Source: Hippophae tibetana (taxonomy: Eukaryota; Streptophyta; Magnoliopsida; Rosales; Elaeagnaceae). From it: a DNA stretch of 64,000 nucleotides. The notes below the pieces were generated by a model that ran no database searches, had not been told where the DNA came from, and saw nothing but the letters and a program-made list of their open reading frames with translations. Each line of letters begins with the position of its first letter. The first letter of the stretch is position 1. Of the stretch, positions 1 through 11,461 are shown piece after piece. Location of the stretch: the NCBI GenBank assembly GCA_037013495.1, contig CM072809.1, forward strand, positions 14,708,501-14,772,500, in the 5' to 3' direction. The translations under genes and the position numbers were made by a program.

Positions 1-3000
1 CGAGTTGAAACTAGGAGTGTGACCGGTGCTGTCTGATTTTAAATTAAAAAAATTAATTATTCAAATGGAACCATTTTACTATTTAAAATGTTTTAACTAA
101 CGTACGATTTAATTAATAATTTAATACATAAATATAATATAATATAATCTCATCCATTATCGTAAGTAAATAAATATTATTACTAAATATATAAATAATT
201 AATTAATTTATTATCGAAATCCAAAAACAAAACATATTAAACATGAATAAATAAAATACAAATATCCTATTTATACATAATATTTAAATAGATATAAATA
301 TAAATATTCAAACTTATAATAAATAATAATATATCATTATATAATAATATTTAAAACTTATTATTAATCATCAATAATTAATGTACTATCTTTAATAAAC
401 TCTAGTTATTTTAAAATAAAATAAAATCATATGTCATTAGATAATAATATTTAAAAAATAAAATTAAAAATAATTTTTAAGTCTTACAATTAATTAAATC
501 AACATTTTTATAAATCTTTAGATCATCATTGTATTTTGGTAAAACGTTATAATCATTATTAATAGAGAAACATAATCAATTTTGAGTACAATTAATGTCT
601 CTATCATTTTACATTCCTAAATTTATCAAGGATATATTATTCTGTACTAAAAATTGATTCTAATGCAAAAGTTGAAACTTAAAGTGCTAACACATCATGT
701 GCAATATGAGATATGATAGGAAACCTAAAATAATTTATTTTTCACCATTTTAATATATCAAACTTATCCAACATGACATTTTCACATGGAGTGTTCGAAT
801 ATTTCTCAACCTCGGATTATTTTTCTCCTCTAAGTGTTTAAAAAATTTAATCTTTCTTGCTTTCTCAAATGAAAGAATTTTTCCTATTATATCTTATGGT
901 TGAATCACATTTAATTGAAAATCATTTTTATGCACTAACATATAGTAAGCTTCGAACATATCCATGAAAGTATTTTTAACATTATATCTTAATTTTTGAA
1001 CAATTTCTAAATCATAAATCTCTTCAAATAGAAATTCCAAATACTACGTTTTATTTATAAAACTATTCAGTCCAATTTTTTGGTTTGAACTAATTCGGTA
1101 TGGTTTTTGAATACCTCTAATTGAAATATATAAAAGTTAAAATTGAACTATTATACTATTTGCAATTTGAGATATATATTAATTAACTACATTTAATTAA
1201 TATTAATAAATATAACATAATCTTATATTTTATTAATAATAATTTTATTTAATATTAAATATATAATTAATAATAAAAATAAAATAAATATTATATTTTT
1301 TTATTGTGATAATAATATTATTATTACTTTAAATAATATAAAAAATATTAATATCATATATTTTAGTAAATATATAAAAAAGAGTGATTGATTTTGTATT
1401 TATTTAACATATTTTATTTGATAATTTTTATTTTTTATCTTCTAAATATATTTTGTTTGATAATATATATATAGTAAAGTTTGTAACAATCTATTTATTT
1501 AAAAGTATCAAATTCCCCTAACTTTTGTTTATTTTTTTATTTACTACTGGGGGATTGTGTAACATATGTTTTTTTAAGTAAGAAATTGATAATTAAATTT
1601 ATTTTATATGATCTTTTAGGTAATGATTTCTAATTTATAATTAATTTCATTAATTATTATCATATCTTTTTCTTTTCTTAATTATTACAAATCTTTTCAT
1701 CATGATATGTTTATAGTTCTTCATTAGTTATTATTAACAAACTAATTAATTTTTTTATATTTATATTTTTAAGATTCTTTAATTGTATTTTGGTTTTTTC
1801 TATATTCCATTAAATTACAATTAAATCTTTTTTGTATTTTTTTATTTTTCTTCTCTTATTTCTAAATATCATAATGTTTGATCTTCTTAAGTAGTTTTAC
1901 TTTAAATGCTTATAAGAAATCGTATTTATGACTTATAATATCATTATTTTCATGTATGTTATATATCTTTTTTTTAGTTCTGTAAATTCTATAGGTATAT
2001 GTTATTGTAATTTATTATAATCACATTTTTTATTTATTTTAATAATTTTTTTTATTTTATATTTCGATTATACCTTGTAGATACTTGTTTGATTCTTAGA
2101 CTAAATCTATTTTCTATGTTAGAAGTCTTAAAACCTTCATTAATGTTTAATTTTTTACTACATATATTTCTAATTGTATATTTTTAATTTATATTTAAAT
2201 ATTTCTTCTTAATATGACATCATAAACTAATACTTTCATTACTTAAATTTATTCTTTTAGTTTTTTAACTTCTTCTTTCTTAAAAATTTATCTTTTATGA
2301 TCTATGAAAATAAATCTTGGTATAATATTGTTTTTAACTCTTTAATATCTAAGTATTAATCTATTATTTTTTATTACTTCTTAGTTCTCTATTATTTATT
2401 CTTTCATTTTTATTTATAAAATGTTACTATTTAATTCCGTTAAATTTAATTTTTTTTTGTATTTGAGAATTATTTTTGAATTTTTTAAATCTTTAAGAGT
2501 ATTTTTGAAGATACCATAAGTATAATACATGATAACCATAAAGTTTTTTTTTGGTGGTAATAAGTGTAAAAATTATTAATATTACAATTTTACATAAATA
2601 TAATTTATTTTTTTATCAAAGTATAATTAGAATTAAACTTACTTAATATTATAATTTTATTGATAATAAATAAAAAATAATATTTTTTTCTATTAATTAT
2701 GGAGTGATATATCATACATTAAAAATAAAATATGTATATGAAAAGTTAAATCATATAATAAAAAAAATAAAAAGATAGATTAAAAAAATATAAAATAAAT
2801 TATATAAGAAATTATATTATTTTTATTGACTAATTTATATAAAGATGATTAAATTTTATTGGAATAGGGTCACCCCTGGCTCTCGTACACTATGATAAAT
2901 TAAAATTCATTTGAAAAAAAATAATTTAATAACTACAAAAACATGTATTTATAATGGAATGTAAGATACATCATTATAAGTTAGATAATTTGACAAGTTA

Positions 3001-3780
3001 ACATTTTAGAGTTTAATTACTAATTAACAATGGGAATAATCATAATGAAATTGGAGAAGAAAGATAGCGTAAAATTTATTACATTTTTAATGTTTACTAA
3101 AAAAAGGGTTAAGAAATAGAAATGAAAATATTAATTTATTTAAATAGTTTTTAAAAGTAATAATGATTAAAATAAAATAAAAAAATTAAAATTATAGATA
3201 ATTCTATAATTACATCTAGTAAAATACTGACGAACCATTTTTGCAACGAACAATCACCGTAATACTGACCAACCAACTCCCAGCCGAGTTGAAAAAGTAA
3301 TGAAAATATCACTTTTTTATCTGAAGAAATATCACACATCTTGATACTATCATAAATAAAAAATATATATATATATATAAATTTATTTTAAAGATGTAAT
3401 ATACATTTTTTTAATACTTATGTTTTTATATAATGTAAAATATATATTTTGTAAAAGTTAAAAAATAAAATAAAATAATTATAAAATCAATTGATGTTTT
3501 CTAAAATTATAAAAACACCTTTTAAATTAAAAAAAGCAATTATATCTCTTTTATTATTATTTTATTATAATATTATTTCTTAAATTTTATAATTTTTATT
3601 AATTTTATTGTAAATAATTATTTTAAAAAGTTAAGAAATAATAACAATAATTTTTTAAAAAAAATTATATGATTTTTTTGTTATTTTAAATTTTTTTGAG
3701 AAATGTATTTGTAATTCATCGTACAAATATAATAATAACGTAAATAATTGATTTATATACAATTTTTTTAAGAATAATAG
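1..3780. other. AT-rich intergenic DNA, no gene recognised
   Basis: This stretch is very AT-rich, with many homopolymer runs and stop codons in all frames. A 62-codon minus-strand frame at 3151-3339 has no recognisable family and normal length for chance. A (TA)n run lies near 3362-3380. I see no RNA gene or transposon protein here; it is probably decayed repeat DNA and distal promoter of the FAD3 pseudogene. Confidence 0.6.
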
Positions 3781-5188
3781 GGATAGAGAATTACTTATTT
3801 TTGGGACTCTGAATACTACTCGGGATAACTTGTTCTGTCATTCACAGTATCGGTGTAATATAAGAAGCGTGAGAGAAATACTGAACCCAAGGCGAGACCT
3901 CAAATGAAGAAGGAATCACCTTTGGGCAAAATTGGGGATGAAACAGAACCGGTTGCCAATGGCAATGGTGCTGATGGTTTTGTTGAAAAAACTGATTTTG
4001 ATCCAAGTGCTCCTCTCCCATTCAAGATTGGAGAGATCCGAGCTGCCATTCCCAAGCATTGTTGGGTTAAGAATCCATGGAGGTCTCTCAGTTATGTTTT
4101 CAGAGATTTGTTTATAGTTTTTGTACTGGTTTCTTTAGCTACATACTTCAACAATTTGCTTCTTTACCCTTTCTACTGGATTCCTCAAGGAACAATGTTC
4201 AGGGCTATCTTTGTTATAGGACATGATTGGTAATCACTAAAGCTCTCATTTTTTCCAGTACCCCATATGATTTAATTTTCTTTTGAGTATAACTCATTGG
4301 ATAAAACTTTATTTTTGTGTATTTTTTTTATGTTGAATGTAATTTTTCTGATTGCACAGTGGCCATGGAAGCTTTTCTGACATTCCATTGTTGAATAGCA
4401 TTCTTGGGCATATTCTGCACTCTGCAATTCTTGTACCGTATAATGGATGGTAATGGTATCCCAATAGTTTTATTGTTCGTTTCATATCTGGAATTGTCTC
4501 CACCTCTGTTTCTTATAATAAATTTAGCTTTGAGCTTTGGGAAATCGAATTCTGACTCAATTTCATTTACTTCAGGAGAATTAGCCACAGAACACACCAT
4601 CAGAACCATGGACATGTTGAGAATGATGAATCTTGGATTCCTGTATGTGCTTCTCTAATTCATTGCATTTTCTTTATAGACAAATGGGTAATTATTTTAA
4701 TTTTATTTTCTTAATTATGTTTTTATTTATTTATTTAGTTGAGTGAGAAGTTATACAAGAGTTTGGATCAAGGTACAAAATTCATGAGGCTCACAGTGCC
4801 TTTCCCAGTCTTTTTGCATTCCCATTTTATCTGGTGAGAAATCTCATTTTCTTTTGATTGTGAGCATGCAGCTGAGAAATTTAAGTTATTGATTATTAAA
4901 TTGTCTTTATTTTCCTCTCTTTTTTTTTTGCTGAGATTTATTTCAGTGGAGTAGAGGCCCGGGAAAGGAAGGCTCTCACTTCAATCCCGAGCAAATTGTT
5001 TGTTTGCAGCAAATGAAAGAAAACATGTGATAACTTCAACTATTTGCTGGTGTACAATGATTGCTATTCTTATCTACTTATCTTTTGTTGTCGGCACAGT
5101 TCATATGATAAAGCTCTATGCTGTTCCTTATCGGGTGAGTTTTACCTGTTTCTCTCTTTTCTTTGAAGATTTGATTTGATGATATATT

Positions 5189-5341
5189 AGTTAAATATAC
5201 TGAAAATATGTTTATTAATCTCTTAATTACAATGAATGGTAATACAAGTATAAATACATGAAAATAGGAATCTGCTTTTTAGGAAAAGTGCTTATATTAG
5301 TTGTATACAACTAATATACCACTAATAATAATTTATTAACA
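5189..5341 (-). repeat. 3' LTR of copia A
   Basis: 153 bp, matching 10251-10403 except one base. In element orientation it follows the polypurine tract TGAGGGGGAG. The copy nearer FAD3 exon 5 is the 3' LTR because the element lies on the minus strand. Confidence 0.95.
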
Positions 5342-5348
5342 CTCCCCC

Positions 5349-8300
5349 TCAAGTTGGTGCATAGATATCGATCATGCCCAACTTGCTTAATGAACCATAT
5401 AATGCCTTCTTAGAAACTCCTTTGGTAAGCATATCTACAAGTTGCTCTTCAGTGGGAACAAAAGGAAAACTAATCAGTTTGGCATCTAGCTTTTCTTTTA
5501 TAAAGTGACGATCAACCTCTACATGCTTAGTGCGATCATGTTGTACTGGATTTTGTGATATATCAATGGCTGCCTGATTGTCGCAATACAATTGCATAGT
5601 ATTTTTGAGTTCGAAACCCAAATTGAATAACAAAGTTCTTATCCATAGTAATTCACAAACCCCATGAGCCATACCTCTATACTCAGCCTAAACACTAGAT
5701 CGCGCCACTACTTTCTGTTTCTTACTTTTTTATGTAACTAAATTTCCACCCACAAAGGTAAAATAGCCCGATGTTGACTTTCTATCTGTAATACTTCCTA
5801 CCCAATCTGCATCTGTGAAGCCACAGACTTCAAGATGATTGTTGTGTTTAGAGAACATTACTTCTCTTCTTGGAGCCGATTTCAAATACCTTAAAATTCT
5901 CAAAACAGCATTCATGTGGTTCTCACTTGGGTTATGCATGAACTGACTCACCACACTTACTGCATATGCAACATCTGGTCTAGTATAAGCCAAGTAAATC
6001 AAACGCCCAACCAATCTCTGATAGCGAGCTCGATCGGTTGGTATCTGATCTGGATACTCTGCTAAACAATGGTTTTGCTCAATAGGAGTGTCAATAGGTT
6101 TGCAATCCAACATACCTGTCTCTGTTAGCAGATCAATAATGTACTTCTTTTGACACAGATATATTCCTTCTCTTCCCCTAGCTACCTCAATTCCTAAGAA
6201 GTACTTTAGTTCACCTAAGTCCTTCATCTCGAATTCAGAGGCTAGTTGTCTTTGTAATTTATCCATCTCAACAGTATCATCACCAGTGATTACCATATCA
6301 TCAACATAAATTATTAGGGCGGTTAACTTCCCTCGTTGATGTTTGAGAAATAGAGTGTGGTCTGAATTACTCTGTCTGTAACCAACCTTTTGCATGAACT
6401 GTGAGAATCTTCCAAACCAGGCTCGAGGGGATTGCTTGAGACCATACAAAGACTTCCTCAGTTTGCATACAAAATTACCAGGAGAATCAACTACATACCC
6501 AGGTGGAAGACTCATGTATACTTCCTCGGCTAATTCTCCATGAAGAAACGCATTCTTGACATCAAACTGCCGTAGTGGCCAGTTTAGATTAGCGGCAAGT
6601 GAGAGCAAAACCCGAATGGTGTTCATTTTGGCAACAGAGCAAAGGTCTCATCGTAGTCTACACCATACGTTTGAGTAAACCCTTTTGCTACAAGACGAGC
6701 TTTATACCGATTTACAGATCCATCACCATTATGTTTTACAGTAAACACCCATCGACAACCAGTTGCCTTTTTCCCTTGTGGTGGTGGCACCAGTTGCCAA
6801 GTATCATTCTTCTGTAATGCCTCCATCTCTTCAGCCATTGCCTTTCTCCATATTGGATCTCCCAACGCATCCTGCACTTTGTTAGGTACTGATACACCAG
6901 ATATTTGATTCACAAATGATTCATATGACTTAGATAATCTTTTAGTGGACATGTAATTGGCTACTGGGTATTTTGATTTTGCATGAATATTTGGTTCATA
7001 CCTTTTGGCTGGTTGACCTCGAGTAGACCTGCTGGGTAACACATATTTTCCAACATTAGACTCAATGTTATTAGTATCAGTGGGTATACATACCTCAGAT
7101 GAGTGACCTTCAGTACCAGGGAGTTGTTGATCATGGGTAGGAGTAATGCCTGAGGGAACAGTTGTGTCTTCCACTTCATTTGCTGTAAGCGAAGTTGGTG
7201 CTTGACTACTTGGAGCATCTGCTTCTGCAATGATTGGTGATTCTTCTAATGCCTCCCCTTCACCATGATACAGTTCTTCGAAATATGTATTCTCTCCCTG
7301 ACGAGCAGTATCAGGTGAGGAAAAATAACTCGCGTCCTCAAAGAAGGTAACATCCATAGTGACATAGTACTTTCTGGTTGGTGGATGGAAGCACTTGTAT
7401 CCTTTTTGATAACTTCCATAACCAACAAACACACATTTAATTGCCCGAGCATCTAATTTAGACCTTTGATTTTTAGGAACATGTACAAAAACAACACAAC
7501 CAAATACACGGGTAGGAAGATTATGGAAGGATGATAAGGAGACGTAAGATGCGAGAATTTGGAATGGGATTTTTCCGTTAAGGACACTAGACGGGAGACG
7601 ATTGATGAGATGGGCAGAAGCTTGTACAGCATCACCCCAAAGGTTTTTTGGCATATAAGCACTAAATAAGAGTGCACGAGCCATATCAAGTAAATGACGA
7701 TTTTTTCTTTCAGACACTCCATTTTGTTCCGGTGTTTGCGGACAAGTAGTTTGGTGAATAATCCCATGTGTTTTGAATTTTTTTTGAAAAACATGATTAA
7801 CATATTCCCCCCCTCCCATTGTCAGAACGGAGGATCCGAATGATGCCATTGTATTGTGTTTGAATGAGGTTATGAAAATTTTGAAAAACTGAAAAAACTT
7901 CATCTTTTGTTCTAAGAAGAGAGATCCACGATAACCTTGTACAATCATCGATAAACGAAACAAAATATCTCATACCCGATATAGTGGGTTCTTTAGATGA
8001 TCCCCAAACATCAGAATGAATTAATTCAAAAGGAATAGTATTTTTATTAGAAATACTAGGAGAATAAGTAATACGATGGCTCTTGGCCAAAACACAAGTC
8101 TCACAATGTAAAACAGTCTCACTAACACCAATAAATAAAGTAGGCATGGTTTTTTTCATAAGACTAAAAGATGGATGCCCTAAGCGGCGATGCCACAACC
8201 AAATTTCACTTAGCTTATCGGAACTAGAAGTCAATGCATTGTGTGCCCGTGCTCCTGGTTTCTCCCCTCCGTAGTTCTGATCTAAACGGAACAACCTACC

Positions 8301-9680
8301 CCTCAGATACCCTCGACCAATTATTTCCATGGTAAGAAGGTCCTGAAAAATCACATACATAGGATAAAAGGTTACAGAACATTTAGACTCAATATTTAAC
8401 TGTGGGACAGATATTAAGTGATGAGATAAGTCAGGTACATATAAAATATTATAGAGCTGTAAAGATGGAGTGATATGAATTGACCCCTTTCCTAAGACAG
8501 GAAAGGCCTCACCATTCGCATTTGTAACATAAGATACTGGTGGGGGAGATAACTCATTAAAATAAGATTTATCATAGGTCATATGATCAGATGCACCAGA
8601 ATCAATAATCCAAGTATTAGACCCAACAGAGTGAGACACATTTAAGGTCATACCAATCTTACCACGACCAGCTATTGAAGCTGTAGGGATACCTCCACAT
8701 TCCATAGGATGATTCTGTCCATAGTAGTCTGGTTCTTGGACAATTTGCAATGCAGCTGCTTTTGCTTTAGAATGATACCCCTGTTGTCGTTTTGGTTTCA
8801 AGTGTGGATACAGTTTCCAACAAATCTCACGAAGATGCCCATGTCCATTGCAATAAGAGCAGTGAGAATGATGGCGATTGGGAAAGCCTGGTGAAGGTCC
8901 CTGCTGATGTAGTGGAACTGAATTTTGTTGCTGGAGACAAGGTGCCTTTGATTTGGCTTGAATGGCTAGACTTGATACCTCAACTTGTGCCTGATGAAGA
9001 CTTTCCTGCTGAGATTCGTCTTTACGAATGTATGTAAAGGCAATAGTCAAGCTTGGAGGGTCTGACATTCGAAGCAATTCACCTTTAGCACTATTATGTT
9101 TGGTATCAAGGCCTCTTAAAAAGGCATGTACTTGTTCAAGCTCCTTCTCCTTCTGGTACCACAGAAGATCTTCTGGATTTTTAATTTTGCATAGGCGTTT
9201 TTGATCAATTTCAACCCATACATTTTTCAGCTTGGTAAAAAATAGAGATACTGGTTGCCCATTCTGCTGCATGCCAGCAGCTTTGCACATGAGTTCATGA
9301 ACTTGAATAAAGTTAGACTCATTTGTATAAAGATCGCTTAAGGTATTCCATATGGACTCAGCAGTTTCACATTCTTCCACCATTTGTAATATATCATCAG
9401 TGATGGCTCTAAATAGAATTGACATTACAAAGCCATCATCATCTTCCCACCTAGTATAAGTTTCTATATCATCTTGACTAGGAGTCCTGATTGATCCAGA
9501 TACATGTCCCATCTTATGCATCCCACGAAGATAAACAGACATAACTTTTTTCCATGTTCGAAAATTTGTACCATTAAGTTTAGTACCCCCAAAAGAACCA
9601 ATTTCTGAACTCTTAACAGAAACTTCAAAATTTGGAACCTCATGAATTCTGGAAACTTGATGTTGTCTTGAATCTTCCAT
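5349..9680 (-). pseudogene. Copia A gag-pol polyprotein, broken by frameshifts and stops
   Basis: Reading starts at 9680 (MEDSRQHQ). In order one sees gag, a CCHC zinc knuckle (CSYCNGHGHLREIC), an aspartic protease site (DSGASDHM), the GAG-pre-integrase H/C motif, integrase, reverse transcriptase with YVDD and a copia RNase H ending near 5349. Four lesions are visible: a one-base frame change in the G-run at 7807-7813 (just after the integrase SDNG motif), a one-base loss near 6640 before the RT motif, a TAA at 5730-5732 in place of the tryptophan of the RNase H region, and a TAG at 5688-5690. The element therefore cannot make a complete polyprotein. Confidence 0.93.
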
Positions 9681-10250
9681 TGAAATAATAAAAAAAAAAT
9701 ATATTGTACAGCGTAATAAAATTTTTGGTTTTTTTTTTCCGGGTCGGGGTGGGCTGAAAATGGGCTTGGGCTTGGGCTGATGGGATTGGGTTGATGGGCT
9801 TGGGCTGTTGGGTTTGGGCTGTTGGGCTTGGACTTAAGACAGATTGGACTGGGTTGGGGCTGATGGGTAGGTCAAACAGAATTAACTAAAGGCTGAAAGA
9901 GTTTAGGGATAGAAGTTGAATTTTTTTTTTACAGAACTGCACACACAAAAAAGGGAACTGTGGACTCACAAAGTCGTGCAGGAGCTGTTCGGAAGCTGGA
10001 TGGCGCAGTGCAGGGGTTGCTGCGCGAGCTGGATGACGCAGGGCTGGAGCTGCTGCGCAAGGCTGGACAACGCAGTGAATGGCGTAGAGCTGAACAACGC
10101 AGTGAACGGCGCAAAGCTAAACAGCGCAGTGAACGGCGCGAGAAGATTAATGACACTAATACTGACAGCGGCGCTCCTGTATTGGCAGCGCTGCTCAGAA
10201 ATTGGTAAAAAATTTTTTTTTTTTTCCTTTTCTTTCCTGCTCTGATACCA
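9681..10250 (-). other. Copia A untranslated leader with internal short repeats
   Basis: The stretch lies between the 5' LTR and the gag start. It begins with the primer-binding site (10236-10250). It contains degenerate repeats of a unit near GCGCAGTGAACG (about 10055-10145) and a G/T-rich run of GGGCTTGGGCTGATG-like units (about 9745-9860). Open frames on the plus strand here are products of these repeats, not genes. Confidence 0.8.
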
Positions 10251-10403
10251 AGTTAAATATACTGAAAATATGTTTATTAATCTCTTAATTACAATGAATG
10301 TTAATACAAGTATAAATACATGAAAATAGGAATCTGCTTTTTAGGAAAAGTGCTTATATTAGTTGTATACAACTAATATACCACTAATAATAATTTATTA
10401 ACA
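10251..10403 (-). repeat. 5' LTR of copia A
   Basis: 153 bp, abutting the tRNA-type primer-binding site at 10236-10250 and the ATATT duplication at 10404-10408. The element's terminal dinucleotides are TG and CT rather than the usual TG and CA in both LTRs. Confidence 0.95.
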
Positions 10404-10617
10404 ATATTGACGTCCAAAACATATGTTGGACTTTGTGACATACTTGCTTGGTACATAGGCAAGGTAATAATAATCGAACATGACCCTCCACATCCTATTT
10501 GGGATTTTCTGTATGTCTTCACAAAGAGTGTATGAATTTGGAGACTTCCTTATTTCTCATTGTATGCCTTTTACAGGAATGGAGTTATTTAAGAGGAGGG
10601 CTTACAATAGTTGATAG

Positions 10618-10940
10618 TGTTGAGTCCCACATCGACCAGGGATGCCAGCAGAGTACTGGTTATAAGGTTATGGTAACCTTTTCTCTTAGAGAGCTCTTTG
10701 GAAGGAGTTAGGTCATAACTTTTTACATGATATCAGAGCAGGTCCCTAGGGTTAACTGATGAATCCCTTCACACATATTGGCACTCGGGTCTGGTAGAGT
10801 TGTGTTCTCCCGTCCGATATGAGGTGGGGTGTTGAGTCCCACATCGACCAAGGATGCCAGCAGAGTGCTGGTTATAAGGTTATGACAATACTTCCTCTTA
10901 GAGAGCTCTTTTGGAGGGAGTTACGCCATAACTTTCTACA
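10618..10940 (+). mobile_element. TRIM: miniature LTR retrotransposon inside a FAD3 exon
   Basis: A 323-bp unit is flanked by a perfect 5-bp duplication GATAG (10613-10617 and 10941-10945) that splits an exon of the desaturase. It has two terminal direct repeats, 10618-10727 (110 bp) and 10830-10940 (111 bp). Both start TGTTGAGTCCCACATCG and end TACA. The 102-bp interior starts with TGATATCAGAGCAGG, a near-match to the Met-tRNA primer site, and ends in a purine tract GAGGTGGGG. It encodes no protein, as is typical for TRIMs. The repeats differ at about 12 positions plus one indel, so it is much older than copia A. Confidence 0.93.
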
Positions 10941-11070
10941 GATAGAGATTATGAAATTTTTAACAACATACACCATGATATAGGAACACATGTCATGCAC
11001 CATCTCTTCCCTTAAATACCACATTATCACCTTGTGGAAGCAGTGTGTACATTCCTTTTGAAACTCACTT

Positions 11071-11168
11071 TTCTTTTTTAATATATGGCGGGGTGCTAGA
11101 TTCGAATCAGGAAACTCCCTAGTAAATGTCAAGCATTTACCAACACTATTAGAAAACAAATGACTTCT
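11071..11168 (-). mobile_element. tRNA-derived SINE-like insertion in last FAD3 intron
   Basis: The roughly 98-bp unit is flanked by identical 15-bp direct repeats TTTTGAAACTCACTT (11056-11070 and 11169-11183), the length expected of LINE-mediated insertion. On the minus strand it shows a box-A-like GTTGGTAAATGCTTG, then a box-B-like GATTCGAATCTAG, and an A-rich tail next to the left repeat. This fits a short or truncated tRNA-derived SINE. The family is not recognised. Confidence 0.75.
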
Positions 11169-11461
11169 TTTTGAAACTCACTTCAAAATAGTGGCAAATT
11201 GTAAATTCAAAACTCAATCACTATTGTTATTGAAGTTCTTTCTTACTAATGCTTCGTTATTTTATTTTACAGACAAAGGAAGCTAAGCATGTGCTTGGAA
11301 AGTATTAGGAGCTCAAAAGATCAGGACCTATACCATTTCATTTGATCAAGAATCTATTGACAAGCATGAGACAGGATCACTATGTCAGTGATACTGGAGA
11401 TGTAGTGTTCTATGAAACGGATTCAGAGTTTTATGAAATATCTAAGACCAAATCCAATTGA

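Larger units (their letters stand above)
5189..10403 (-). mobile_element. Copia A: Ty1/copia LTR retrotransposon in a FAD3 intron
   Basis: Two 153-bp direct LTRs bound the element and a perfect 5-bp duplication ATATT flanks it (5184-5188 and 10404-10408). Read on the minus strand, each LTR starts TGTTAATAA and ends TTTAACT. The primer-binding site TGGTATCAGAGCAGG (10236-10250) follows the 5' LTR and matches the initiator-tRNA-Met type. A purine-rich tract (minus strand of 5342-5352) precedes the 3' LTR. The inside encodes gag, protease, integrase, reverse transcriptase and RNase H in copia order. The LTRs differ at one position only (GGTAAT versus GTTAAT), so insertion is recent. Confidence 0.95.
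3904..11461 (+). pseudogene. FAD3: FAD3-type omega-3 fatty acid desaturase, dead copy with three insertions
   Basis: Intact family members convert linoleate to linolenate in the ER membrane. Visible exons are roughly 3904-4229, 4360-4449, 4576-4642, 4739-4833, 4947-5135, up to 10463, 10577-10617 continuing at 10946-11042, and 11273-11461. All three histidine boxes are still readable: HDCGH across the exon 1/2 junction, HRTHH in exon 3 and HVMHH near 11000. There is no plastid transit peptide and the tail KTKSN fits a KXKXX ER-retrieval signal, so this is the ER type. Lesions seen: two extra T near 4812, frame losses near 4985-5005, a deletion of about 28 bases in the exon ending at 10463 (codons after the 'VTYL' stretch), a CAA to TAA stop in the exon after HVMHH, and a TAG after 'VLGKY'. 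Copia A sits in the intron after 5135, a TRIM splits an exon at 10618, and a SINE-like unit lies in the last intron. No functional product is plausible. Confidence 0.93.

Noticed and set aside
3151..3339. 62-codon minus-strand frame
   Set aside because: Hydrophobic AT-driven frame in AT-rich DNA with no recognisable family or promoter.
9916..10245. Open frames of 75-109 codons on both strands
   Set aside because: They lie in the repeat-rich copia A leader and reflect GCGCAGTGAACG-type repeats.
10618..10940. Cassandra-type TRIM with 5S rRNA promoter
   Set aside because: The 110-bp terminal repeats are short for Cassandra and I could not see 5S box A/C motifs.
11085..11150. tRNA gene
   Set aside because: Box A and B-like motifs are present, but no cloverleaf forms and 15-bp target duplications flank it, so it was called SINE-like.
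10872..11159. 95-codon minus-strand frame
   Set aside because: It spans the TRIM, a FAD3 exon and the SINE-like unit, so it is accidental.
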